A stretch of 64,000 nucleotides of DNA from NCBI GenBank assembly GCA_000320545.1, contig ADNK01000501.1, forward strand, positions 124,001 to 188,000, read 5' to 3'. Shown here one piece after another: positions 50,104 to 61,796 of the stretch. The notes beneath the pieces were generated by a model. The model did no database searches, was not told the origin of the DNA, and saw nothing but the letters and a program-made list of their open reading frames with translations. The position numbers were made by a program, and so were the translations under genes. Each line of letters opens with the position of its first letter. Position 1 is the first letter of the stretch. This DNA comes from Bigelowiella natans CCMP2755. Lineage: Eukaryota; Cercozoa; Chlorarachniophyceae.

Positions 50104-53096
50104 TTAACAGTGCTGCAACTTTAAGTGCAATATAATCGGACAGTGATCGCTACCCAAAAAGCCTTCTCGATCCTAAAAAGAATATCACTTATGCATATTT
50201 TCGAGAGAATTTATCAAATCCTACCTTCCCTCTGCCGCATGTCTCTGCACGAAGAATCATTTCTGAAAGTAGAAAACGCAAACGTGAACCAAAAGAAATT
50301 ACAATGCTGCGGGCTTTCATGAATTTAAATGAAATACCACCCAAGAATTGATTTCACAATTAATTTCTTCTTTTTTGTCGCAAGGAGATAAATCTGACAT
50401 TATCTTCGCCCTGTTCTAGGAATGAATCTTGGCGATGATTGGAACAGTAAAGGGCTCACGATTTGTAAAAAGTACAAACTCCTTCTTTTGTCAGTATGGG
50501 CAACCTTTCATCGCACTGGAGACTAGTGTGTAGTCAATTCGCATGCCTTTGTCGTAGTATAACGCTCTCTTCAAGCTCCCTACCCAGATGTTCAAAGATT
50601 ATATTACGTTCTAATTTGGAGAATTATCTTCCAAACCAATTGCTGGTGGGCTGCCTCTCCATGTAAAATCCTTGAAGCGATCCACTTTCGGGTGCAGGAC
50701 CCTGTAAAAAAGGCCTTTGTCAAGACTTGATGCACTATGTATACTATGCACTATTGTCGCGGAGAGGGAACGCGCGGTACTTCAAATCACCTGTAAGCGT
50801 CCAGCAAGTTCCCAACCCGCAGCATCTCTCTAAATCTCTCTTGCTCATGTGGGATTACCCCAGGCTAAAGATGATCACGACAATGGCAACATCGAGTCAA
50901 TATTAGATCCTTCTGCTGCACCGTAATCGCGATGTTGTCATTAATTCAACAACAGCCCCTTCCCTCCTCCCTTGCGTGTTAGTTTCTCATGAGATTGATG
51001 CTTCACCTGCCCGGTATTCCTGTACGTGGCCGGCTTTTGATGATGTCTCTGGATGCTGTAGATTGTCTCGCGGAAGAAGCGGATGTGACTGCAACATGTT
51101 GTGAAATGGCGAGGAAGAAAATGTATTGTGGGAGGAAGGAGGAAGAAAAATAATTTAAATTAAGTGTGCTAAAGAGAACAGCAAAGGATATAAATGCTTA
51201 TGGGGAAAAACAGTAATTCGTTATTTATGATTTCTAGCACTTCGTCATCATAATAAAGAGCCATAATAACGATAAGCTTATAAACCTTGCATCTCTGTCC
51301 TCCCGGCACACATTCAAGTCGCCTGCCCAGATTAGCGGAGGATGAGTGGAGCTGCTGCTGCTGCTATTCCGAGAGGAAATGGACTCCATTCCGGTGGCTG
51401 TCCTTGTCTTGAGAGCCTCTAGAACCCGTTTGTCCCACGTTTCCCGTCGCGAGTGACTGTTTTGTGTAATCCCATACAGTGCGGTAACATGAATTTTCTT
51501 TTGTGGCATTCAGACTATGAGTCCAAGTGCGTCTTCTCCATTGATGATTCGTGATCGACGCTATATTGCTCGCTACAAACCTGTGAGTTGTCCAACCGCT
51601 GTTGGGAACATACGTGCTCCAGATCTCAATCCCTTCCACTGTGGCAATGCAGATCCTGCCGTCAGGATCATGCCCCCCTCTACCTTCTCCTGGAAATCTG
51701 CACGAGACAAATATATCCGAACGGTAAATACACGTCGCATACCAAAGCGGGGTGATGACACGGTCTTCACGGGATTTTGCAACAACGATAATTTGCTTTT
51801 AAGTCCTCAAATTCGTTCAAAACTATCACTCATTTTTCTTCCCTCTGGACGAACGACGAACGAACACCGAGAGAGAGCTACGAGCTACTACTGCAACAAC
51901 CTGTGTTTAATCTTTGAAACGTGTAGCCCCTTCCTTATCATCATGGCGGTCCCAGCGTATTTCCTAAAGGTATGCATGAGCGTACATATTTTTGAGCGCT
52001 AAAGAGCATGGGACAGGGAGGTGATGCAGCCAATGGTTCCAACGTACTATCATTCATTGCTACTATTGGCCTGACCAGTCTGATAAGGACCAGTGGAAGT
52101 TGTATCGTGACAGCATTGGATCTCGTAAAGCAGCGGCGATCTGCAGATATGAACGAAAATAGTAAAGACGAAAATTAAAACGATGAAAGAGGGGAGATAT
52201 AGATGAATAAGTCCCGGCCCCTCATTTTAGTCTCTTCGCCCCCCTCTGGCAAAAACAACGTAAAATAGAGTGAGTTCTACCTTCTTCGCATCTTCAAATG
52301 CCTTCTTCGTCCTGCACATGTTCACCGCCATCGAAGCATCAGTTCCGTCCCATGTCAATATTTGGATTAGTATTTTAATTGGAATGAGATGCGATCGAAA
52401 TACACGGTAACAACGCAGAGGTGTGTGTGTGTGTGTGTGCGTCACTTGCTTGCATTTTTGCCGATGGTGTGAGTGGATTTCAAAGCGTTATGAAGGATGT
52501 GTCTGACTGTGTTCCAATTCGATTGCGTTTGCGTGGCCTGCCATCGTTACGCTTACAGCCGGGAGGACCTTCATTAGCAGCACCATCAACGACAATAACA
52601 GCAAGTGCGGTATTATTCATCATTTTTTCTAGCCATTTTCGTTCTTATTTCATCTTTGTACAGATGGACATCTGCGTTGTTGCAGCAGCTTTTGGTGCTT
52701 CTTCGTCTTTTTCTTCTTCTTCTTCAACTACTTCTACTATATACTACTACTACTACTACTACTACTACTACCACAGACCTTCCGCTGGAAGGTTGACCTG
52801 AGAAGAATGATATAGAAGTTGTGTTATTCACCAAGTGGCCGCGACAATGACGACGACGACGACGATGATAACGATGATAATTTATGATTAATGGATAATG
52901 ATGATGATGATGATGATGACATATCTTTGTTCAAACTTCTGTAGTTATAGTCACTCAACTGTTTTTTAATTGTAGCAATATCATGACCATGTACATGTTG
53001 GAAGGGAAGGAAATCAGGGAATATACTACATACTTCTTGGATGCATATCACATCGGGATCTTCTCTCCGCAAGAAACTGACGAATGCACTCCGATC

Positions 53097-53134
<38 letters not shown>

Positions 53135-55053
53135 CCCACAATAAAAGAAGGAAAAAAAAGGGGGTGGGGGGGGGGGAGGCGGAACTCGCATGTATTTGTA
53201 ATATCTTTCGATTTCGTGGGACAAACGTGCGTCTGATTCTAACTATCTGTGTTTGCCATCTTATCTTTTGTTCGTCGTGATCGGAATACGCTATAATCTT
53301 CATCTTTTCCTATTTAATAAAATACATCCAAAGCAAACCTGCTGGTTTATCAATCGGGTTCCGAAGCCATTGGCGTTCCAAGAAGCGAGCTGATAAATAG
53401 CAGGAAGTGGGGAATACGAGAAGGAGGTTGACGAAGGAAGGGAGAGCAAACAGACAACAGCCATGCTAGTGCATGAATCATGTCTCCTGTTTTCTCATTT
53501 CTATTGGGTTGTCTGGCATAGCAGCAACGATGCAGTGCAAATCCTCCTTCCTTTCCCCGCACACAAATATGTAGAGGGATTGAGCGAGAGAGGTTAAACG
53601 TATCCGAAATGCATCATATACAGATCTTGCACACATACAGCAACATACGTCACGGATTCCCCGCTCCTAACCCTTCTCCTCCTCCTCCTCCTTTCACTCC
53701 TCATTGTATTTACGACACGCAACGTGCTACTACTACTACTACTACTACTACTACAACAACTACTACTACTACTACTACTACTACTACCTTGAGTATAGAT
53801 TTGGTGGGCGCAGATGTTCCAGAGGCCCCCTTCTCCTTTTTCTCGTCCTTCAGCCTCCTCCTCGGCTCAAAGAATTTGGAACGAGCCTTTTTGGAAGAAG
53901 AACAACCCCCAAGACTTGGCCGTCCCTGGAGGAGATGATGATGGGAAAAGGATCGCTTTCGCGATAATAATGAAGAGAGTGTCTTGGTAGATGAAGATGC
54001 ACGGTTATTGCTCGCAGCGACAGCAGCATCCTCGCCCTTTTCTTTTGTGGTATTACTACTGTCATTGCTGTATTGCACGCTACCAGTCGCTCTGGCGGGG
54101 TTTTCCATCACCTCCACCTTTCTTCTTGTCTCTAGTAGTGTCGGCAGAGAAGAGAAGGATGAGGATTGGGAGATTGGGAAGGAGGGAGGCAGCGAAGGCT
54201 CTAAAGTTAGCGACTCGTCGTCCTCTTCTTCTTTTTCTTCGTTATCTTCTTCATTTCCCCCTCTCCCCATTCCTTTATTCTGTGTACTTCCACTTTTGTC
54301 CAATTTTCCGATTTGGCTCTTCTGGACAACTGCATCCTTGGCATGACCATCGTCGTCGTCGTCACCATCTTCATCGCCTAGACTCTGTGGCAACGAAGGC
54401 TGCAGTGTCAGAGAAAGATTCGGTTGTTCCAAATTGAAATTAAACTTTCTGCTGCCGTAGTCGAAGTTCTCGCTTGTACTTGAAGATGTAGGTTTGCCTA
54501 CTATCCTGCTCTCGCCCTTTTGATCGGATTTCTTCCGATGTGGTATTATTGCTGCCATGGAGGGGGATTTCTCTCCAGCCCTCCTTTTCGCAGCTGAGGG
54601 TTTTTCTTTCGCGTCTTCTGGTAGTTCCAATCGGCTGGTGCTGGTGCTGGTGCTGCTGGTATTGCTCATAAATGCCATCAGAGAACGCTGTCGCATCCTC
54701 TTTGGTGTTCCCCCAGCCTTTTTCCGTGGGGGGCAAGTTTCTATCTTTCTCCCAGCAGAATTATGGTTCTCCTCCATTAAATCTGATGAATAATCGATCA
54801 AAACGGAGTCTCCTGATTTCTCCTAATCATTTATTGCTGTGTAAATATTTACCTATTCTTCTCGTGGATTTTGGAATAGGCTTGGACTTGAGTGTCGTTG
54901 TGGCTGAAGCTTGTGGTGAGGCTTCGCCTTTGGAGAATCGAAGTCGCATTACTTTCCCCAAAAGGCCTATCTCATCTCCTGTTAAAAATCTACTCTCAGA
55001 AAATATGACGAAAGCAAACATCAGTAGAAACATATCATGCACCAATACTAATC

Positions 55054-55097
<44 letters not shown>

Positions 55098-55655
55098 CTC
55101 ATTTCATGCGTGGCTTCTCACATATTACCATCAGCCAGCACCCTATGCTCCCCAGAACGCAGGAGTTCCCATGGTACCAGAGGCCCATGAGAATGTGGAA
55201 TACCATTTATTTTCATGCGTCTATATCCTAGAGGATTCATGCCTGTAGCCTCTATTAACCACGACCCATCATCTGGCCTCTGCTTGACGTTCCCAGCACT
55301 CTTGCTAACAAACTTCCAATTCTTGATCGCCTCCTTATTACCGCAGGCTTTCAGGATCAGTGCCTCCCTACGTCCAATCGGGATCGATGGAACCGGTCCA
55401 GATTTGCTCGTGGCAACGTCGCTATCAATAGCAGCTTCCGTAGGATGACTGCTTGCAATGAGGTCGCACACTACCTGATCAGGATTCTGAGGAGAAACAA
55501 GCCTGGCATTTTCGGATCTCACGTGCACTGAAATCGGGAACCAAGATAAGGGAAAATCTAATGTCAACCTTGCGCAATTTCGAAGTCATTAAGCCAGAAA
55601 TTATTAGCGAGCACTCGTTGGCCGACGTACCTTCTCCGAGATCGCGCGAAGCCAT
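50104..55655 (-). CDS. FHA-like domain fused to an exonuclease III/AP-endonuclease family nuclease
   Basis: Probable base-excision-repair nuclease. A short exon 1 (55631-55655, MASRDLGE) splices to 55129-55528 and 54853-54978, which together read as an FHA-type beta fold: PIGRREALILKACGNKEA, DDGSWLIEATG, YRRMKING, HRVLADGDEIGLLG then RLRF. Exon 53788-54812 is a long Ser/Lys/Glu-rich linker. The catalytic domain then runs through about 13 exons with all family motifs: LASWNANGFGTRL (53339-53389), DVICIQE, NLPAEGL, RYNFHWSLSDWSG, KYAGTAMMIRKGLH, HDPDGR then STYVPNSG, RRETWDKRV, LIWAGDLNV, RFREMLRVGNLLDAYR, DFTWRGSP, KGMRIDYTLVS and GFLGSDHCPI (about 50130), with the stop at 50104-50106. The expected Asn, metal-binding Glu, Tyr, Asp/Asn and Asp/His are all present. 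The nuclease call is firm; the FHA call rests on pattern only. Confidence 0.85.
53726..53789. repeat. (CTA)n microsatellite
   Basis: A trinucleotide run beginning exactly at the donor of the long linker exon of the FHA-AP-endonuclease gene, read as GTAGTAGTAG on the sense strand. Similar CTA runs lie at 52741-52771 in this gene and at 59369-59415 in the Kelch gene. CA runs lie at 53098-53130 and 55045-55096. Confidence 0.95.
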
Positions 55656-56081
55656 TGCTATTCGGCCTGAGAAGACTCTCCCAATAGAGGGTTTTCATCC
55701 TGAGACATACTACATTCACAGTTTAATAGCGAAAACATCCTACATATACTTGTTCTTCTTCGGGAAAGAAAGAAATATTGACAATATTTGGCTTCCGACA
55801 ACGATATGTCATTGTCGCAACAAAATAACCACATGAAAAGATAAAAATGATGGTTTTTAATACTTGCGACACGAATATTTATATGTCGTAGGAGCGATTC
55901 TCGGATTCTTCATTCGACTGAACAGATCAGATCTCCTGGAGAGGCAGGGAAAGCAGATTATGTTTCGTCCTACAGTAGTGCAGCTCTTTTGATTTGGTTC
56001 CACAAGGCTCTCTCTGGCAGACTCAACACACAGATTCCAGCAGCATTTTGACACTCAGAACGAAGAACTCATTCGAGAGTA
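55656..56081. promoter_or_regulatory. Divergent spacer between FHA-AP-endonuclease and coiled-coil genes
   Basis: About 425 bases with both start codons at its edges. AT-rich in the middle (55720-55870). No CTAG words and no obvious TAT box. Confidence 0.45.
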
Positions 56082-57130
56082 ATGTCAGCATCCTCGCCAT
56101 CCTATGAGGACGACGGGCTGAAAGTATCTCTATGTGTTCCAATGCAACAAATGAAGAAGGATTTTTCTTCAAGGATGTTAGAGACGGAAGATTTACGTGG
56201 AGCTTTCAAGGAGGCTAAAGAACTTAAGGAGAGTATCTCCAAAAAACTAGAGATGGTATAGAAGAGAGAAGAATAATGATCTTCCAAGACATCTCAGAGA
56301 CCTTTGTATCTGCCTTATATTTTCGGATTTTTTGGACATGTCGAGCATAACCTTCAAAATATAATAAGTGATATGGTAACTATAAGGATGCCGAAGACCT
56401 CTCTTTATTCAAATTGGTTTCTGTTGGTCCCAACGAATTAATTTCGACGACACAGGTAATTTTAGTATCGTTCTTGTCACATTTTCGGATTCGATAGATG
56501 CCTCTCTCATTAATTCCCTTAATAGGACCGCTTCGCAATCTCATCTAGACATCGATCCACCAATCAAGCTCTCACAGCTGAAAAATTGGAGAATGTTCTC
56601 CAGGTTTAGACAAAACATTTTGAGACTTTCTTATCCTGAACACAATAATACCGATTTACAGGAGAATGAGCGACTTAAAGCCACAGTAGCAAGCCTCTCA
56701 AAGTCCATAGTGATGCTAAGGTTGGAACACATTGAATTTACGATATACTCCCTCACTAATGTTACCGCGGCGCATCACAGGAGAGCTCTTGTAGCACAGG
56801 CCCAGGAAAGAGAGGTGTCGGTGACCAAACATAGGAAGAATGAAGTAATTGATATCTCAGAATCAACCGAATCGGTACTTTTAATGATGAAGATCTTGTT
56901 TGGAGGTCCGAAGTGGTAATTTAAGCTTTATTTAGAATACTCGGAACAAGGTTCTTACAGGTCTTGAGATGGAACTTAACCAGTTGGAGAAAGTTTTGTC
57001 TATCGATACTACTTCACTGCTACCCGCGAAAGAGGAAAAGGACGATAACACGTCCCCTTTCAGTAGAAATAGTCACCGCAAAGGAGTCACCGATCGGGCT
57101 GATGAACTTGAGGTTGAGGACTTTGTCTAG
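56082..57130 (+). CDS. Small coiled-coil protein of unknown function
   Basis: I do not recognise the family. Seven exons join in phase: 56082-56255 (ATG; ETEDLRGAFKEAKELKES), 56387-56455, 56525-56602 (NQALTAEKLENVLQ), about 56663-56720 (ENERLKATVASLSKSIVML), about 56779-56815 (ALVAQAQERE), about 56840-56907 and about 56960-57130 (EMELNQLEKVLS), giving roughly 220 residues. Heptad-like spacing of Leu/Ile/Val and high Glu/Lys/Gln content indicate a parallel coiled coil through most of the protein. The tail is polar (DDNTSPFSRNS) and acidic at the end (ELEVEDFV). There is no signal peptide or membrane segment. It could be a kinetochore, BLOC or dynein-adaptor type subunit, but nothing in the sequence decides. 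Confidence 0.65.
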
Positions 57131-58012
57131 TTTGCAGCAAGCAAGAAAGGAACAAACTCTCTAAGTGATGATTTTCGTCTTCCACGTAGCATAGCAGCAA
57201 CATCAACAACACGCAATGCATACGGGGTATTGTGATAATTTGTGCAAAAGAACATAGCGTACAAAGAGGCAGCATCGTGAAATCAACAAGCATGCGTAAA
57301 GTATATATTTATTTTAGCCATGACGTACGTGTAGCATTATCTAACTATGTATCATGAAGCCGCTGAGTGGCACAAGCATGTAGAAAGACGCATGCGAAGT
57401 CTAGATATTTGTTGCTGCGGTGTGTATCAAAATGACACCTGTCTAGATGAGTTTCCCTATTATTTTCGAAGTGACCTAGAGCCAATCTAGCAATACAACC
57501 TACCCGCATAGAGCCAATAATACAAGCGTACAAGCGTGGCATCAAAGCCCTCTAGCCCTGTATTACATGTCTATAATCTGTATCAAGCGTGGCATCAAAG
57601 CCCTCTAGCCCTGTATCAAGCCATGCATCTATAGTTTGCGTGGGGCTTGATTCTGTTGCTGTGGTACATTTTGTAGACTTTACATGTGAGCGATGAGTAA
57701 TGACAGGATGCATGGACTACTCGTCTTATTTTGTGGTGAACAGCATGTCTAGACGTGCAGTCGGAAATATATCTATCTGTAGCCACGCTTGCATTGCAGC
57801 CCGAAAGCCATGCAAATGTCTTGTTCATTTGTACACGCTATTGATAATCCCCTTTTTACATATTTTTTACATTACTTGGATTTTCTTCACAGCTACACAA
57901 GCTCCGATGAATCTAATCATAAAATTAAAGCACCTGACAGAATCTAACGAATGAACAGCCACATTTATACTGACTTTCGACACGAATGGGCATGTGCCAC
58001 ATAAAACTAAAG
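57131..58012. other. Convergent spacer with a 32-base direct repeat
   Basis: Between the coiled-coil and Kelch stop codons. Holds an exact 32-base direct repeat (57531-57562 and 57584-57615, spaced 53 bases start to start) and several CTAG words (about nine by eye). No coding frame recognised. Confidence 0.6.
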
Positions 58013-59379
58013 CTAGCATTTGATTGTGAAAGCAACAAAGGCAGCTGGCGACTCTTTCCCCGTCGTTCTACTCTTAGAACTGCTCTTCCTGCTGCCCCGT
58101 GTATTTCTTTTGGATGGTCTCTTTTTGCTACCACCATCACCTCCACCTCCACCATCTCGGCTCTTCTTACGACTGCGACCGTGAATCCCAGAAAGCAGTA
58201 GGGTGAAAACACCGTGACCCGCTGACGGAGAGATGGAAGGTTTGTGGTTCACGCAGACGAGCTTTGTCGAAAGTAGTTTGGGCATTATTCCAAACGTTGG
58301 CGAGTGGGAATGCCACGTCCGTGTCGGGAAATGGAAGGACCAGATGTCGGTGAAAGTGTGCTCTATTGAAGGGGGGGGGTTAAGAGGAGGTGGGATTGAG
58401 TAAAGAAGATGAGCAAAGAAAATCGATTACAGCGTGATATGTGGTTATTATAAAGGCACAATCACAACGTGGCACTTACTCGAGCCATGTATAGGATCAT
58501 GTCCGCCAATGATGACAAGGCGATCACCCAAAATCGCACTGATTGATCAAATATGATAACGGGGAAGGGTGGAAAGAGATGATAATACACGTCAATCTCA
58601 ACATTATTTTCACTGCAAGCAGAAAAAGAACATAAACTGATCTTCTTGACTAGGTTTTGGCCGTCGCATAAGGCCTCTCCCTCTCTCTTCCTCCTGCTCT
58701 TCCTCCTCCTTCCTGCACTTCTTCATTGCTACCTTGAATGGGCCATCCTCGCAGGCGGCTTCGACTCACCCTCCTTACCATTATAATTTAACCAAACACC
58801 GTAAGAAGAAAAAGGAGAAGAAGAGAGATAGAGCATGTGACTACACTGTGCGATGACACATACTCTCAGTGTGATAAGATACTAATATTACTTGCAATTT
58901 CAACTGAGTCCAAGCGAAGGTCTACGAATAGGATATGTGTATGGGCGAGAGATGATAAATAAGATCAAACACTACTTAAATGCTGCTAGCGTACGAAGCC
59001 AATTAAAAATCAGAATAAAGAACACACTGATGATTCCTGTTCAAATAGTATATTTGTTTTTTCTTCAGAATAATACCACTTAGAGCATCCCGTATACGTT
59101 CATTTTTTATACAATTTCTTTGAAATATGATAAGTTGTTGCACTAAGACAGCACTCTCGCAAGCAGTAGGACGAAATACATATGCTGGTGTTCATAACGA
59201 GAACAAACATACCCACTACTCACACTACGATTTAAGGTGGGGTGAAGCAATAACCATTAGATTGAGCACGTATATTTCGTTCAATATTTGGTTTCCATTG
59301 GTACCTGACGCATCACACAGAAAATGTACGACGAACACACACGCTCGGGACCATCATGATCATCCATAATCTCGATTAT

Positions 59380-59415
<36 letters not shown>

Positions 59416-60361
59416 TACTACGACTGCTACTTTTACTACAACCTCCAAATAGTACAAGGTGGCGGCCATACAAGTTTGCCGTGTGGTGTGCAAGCGCTGG
59501 TGCTTCCCTGCACCTACACCGCACCCATCGACCCATTCGGAGGTGCAAGCGATACACATCCGCGAGAATCTATGATGATTGTGAAATAATTGACAACCGT
59601 AAACAGCAACAACGAGAACAACAACAACGACAACGACGACAAAAATGGATGTAGAGAGGGATTCAAGAGGATATAAATTAAGAAGCAGCAGCGACGAGAG
59701 AGTCATACTCTATAAATGAACATACGTCATCATTACAAATGAGACTCCATTCCCCGACCTCAATCTTATTTTCCGTTATTAACACAACCAGTACTCCTTC
59801 CCTCCACCTTAATCCTCCTCCTCCTCCTCCTCTTCATCATCATCATCTTTTTTTACTACTTCTACTACTACCTGGTTGTTAGAGGTCCCCCCGTGAACAA
59901 GTAAATATTCCCCAGAAATACCGACAGCAACGTGATGCATGCGTGGTGCAGGTGCAGTACCTGTCGTCAATAGGCTCACCTATTATCATCATATCAGAGA
60001 GGGAGAGGGAGGGAGTTGATAATCAGATTTCTTCCACTTCGTGCCGTTTGGTTATGAGTCATCGTCACTATCTACATCAACATTATTTTACATTGATCCA
60101 ATGTGCACTACTGCTACTACAACTATTACTACCCAACGGCCGTGAGTGAGCGAGAAGAGGAATGTATTTGTCGATAACTTTCGCGACCTAGAACTTCCTC
60201 CAAACACTGCAACCTAGCAGCGATGGAGGTTATGATGATGATGATGATGATGACGACGATGATTGAAAGTAACACTGTGATTTTGTAAAGAAAAGAAGGA
60301 GACTGAGAGAGACAAACATAGAGACAGACAAGTAGATAGAGAGAGAGTGATAAAGAGAGAG

Positions 60362-60402
<41 letters not shown>

Positions 60403-60665
60403 GCGCGACGGACACTAGCAAACTTTTGACATTGATTACAAGTACTTATATTCCATGTAGAAAACAGCAATTACTGTGGAGTTAATGAGGTTGGCAGTAG
60501 CAAAGTGCAGTGATTGTCCTGGGAAAGGGGGCAACCTGTAATCATGATAAGAATATCAAGCTACTTAATCATAATTGTAATCATAATTGTTCAAAATAAC
60601 ATGTGTTAACGTAATATATTCACATGGAAATGGATGCTTTGCTAGCTAACGATATCATTTTTAAT

Positions 60666-60703
<38 letters not shown>

Positions 60704-61765
60704 TGCTTGTTTTCATCTTCTTCCTCTTCTTCCTCTTCTTCTGGTGTGTTTTTGTCTACGTGGTCCAAAGAGATCCAGATGTTGACGCGCGGGTGATATC
60801 TACGATGATTACATGATGTTTGAACGGTAGAGAGGAGATTCATTGCGCTTCACGAAAGATGCAGATTATACATAATTCAATGTTCTGAATATCAAGCTTC
60901 TCTACATCATCAGAGAAAATGAAAACTGAAGATAGGTTTTTATTTCTTCCTCCAACTCAAGTTACAGCAATAATAAGAACAAAACAAAAGCAGCTTTATA
61001 ACCGAGCATAGTTGTTTCTCCCGTAGTGCTCATTAGTATAGGTCCTGTTGTGCGTCATTATTATTTGAAAATGGAGGCGAAGGGGTGTCCGATTTAGCTT
61101 CGAATGTTGAGAATAAACAAGAAATGCACAAACGAAAAGTAATAATCGTTCCACGTATGAGCGTCCTCTGGTATGACTCAAGCTTGAGGGAATGCACAGC
61201 AGTTTCCTTCTTTCCCCCCCTTCTCTCCCTCTCTCTTGATTTACATTTTCCTATTATTACCGCATGGGGATGGCACTGCTGTATGCCCGGCCTGGAATAC
61301 AATAAAACAGATAATGTCACGACGCACTTTATTGATATAGGTGCAGCTAATCTAGTTGAGGAATAAATGAGATAACTCACTCGCTTCTTCTTCATTTTCA
61401 AATAATGCTAATCATAGCGAGGAGAGTAATACCCCTAATGACGGAGCCTCGCCAGCTATCTTAGGGCATGACACACGCACCTAATTTTAAATCCATTTCG
61501 AGATTTTACATATAATCATCGTCATCATCATAATTATCATCATCAAGATTAGCTTCCTTCATCGGTACAACGACTAGATGATAACGTTCACCATCTGATT
61601 GAATGCATCATACTCGGAGGAGGATTACCTCAACTGGCGTCGTCACACTAGCTGCTGGGCGCGAGCAACCGTGATGAGGCGTTCGAAGTAAGTCTGGTGT
61701 CGCCACGATAAGATATCCAAAATTGGAACTCTGTTCAAAGTGATCGATATTTACGTACATATAAA

Positions 61766-61796
<31 letters not shown>

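Noticed and set aside
53710-53787. Poly-valine C-terminal tail of the linker exon
   Set aside because: It is read-through of a CTA microsatellite past a good GTAGTAG donor; splicing to SWNANG keeps frame.
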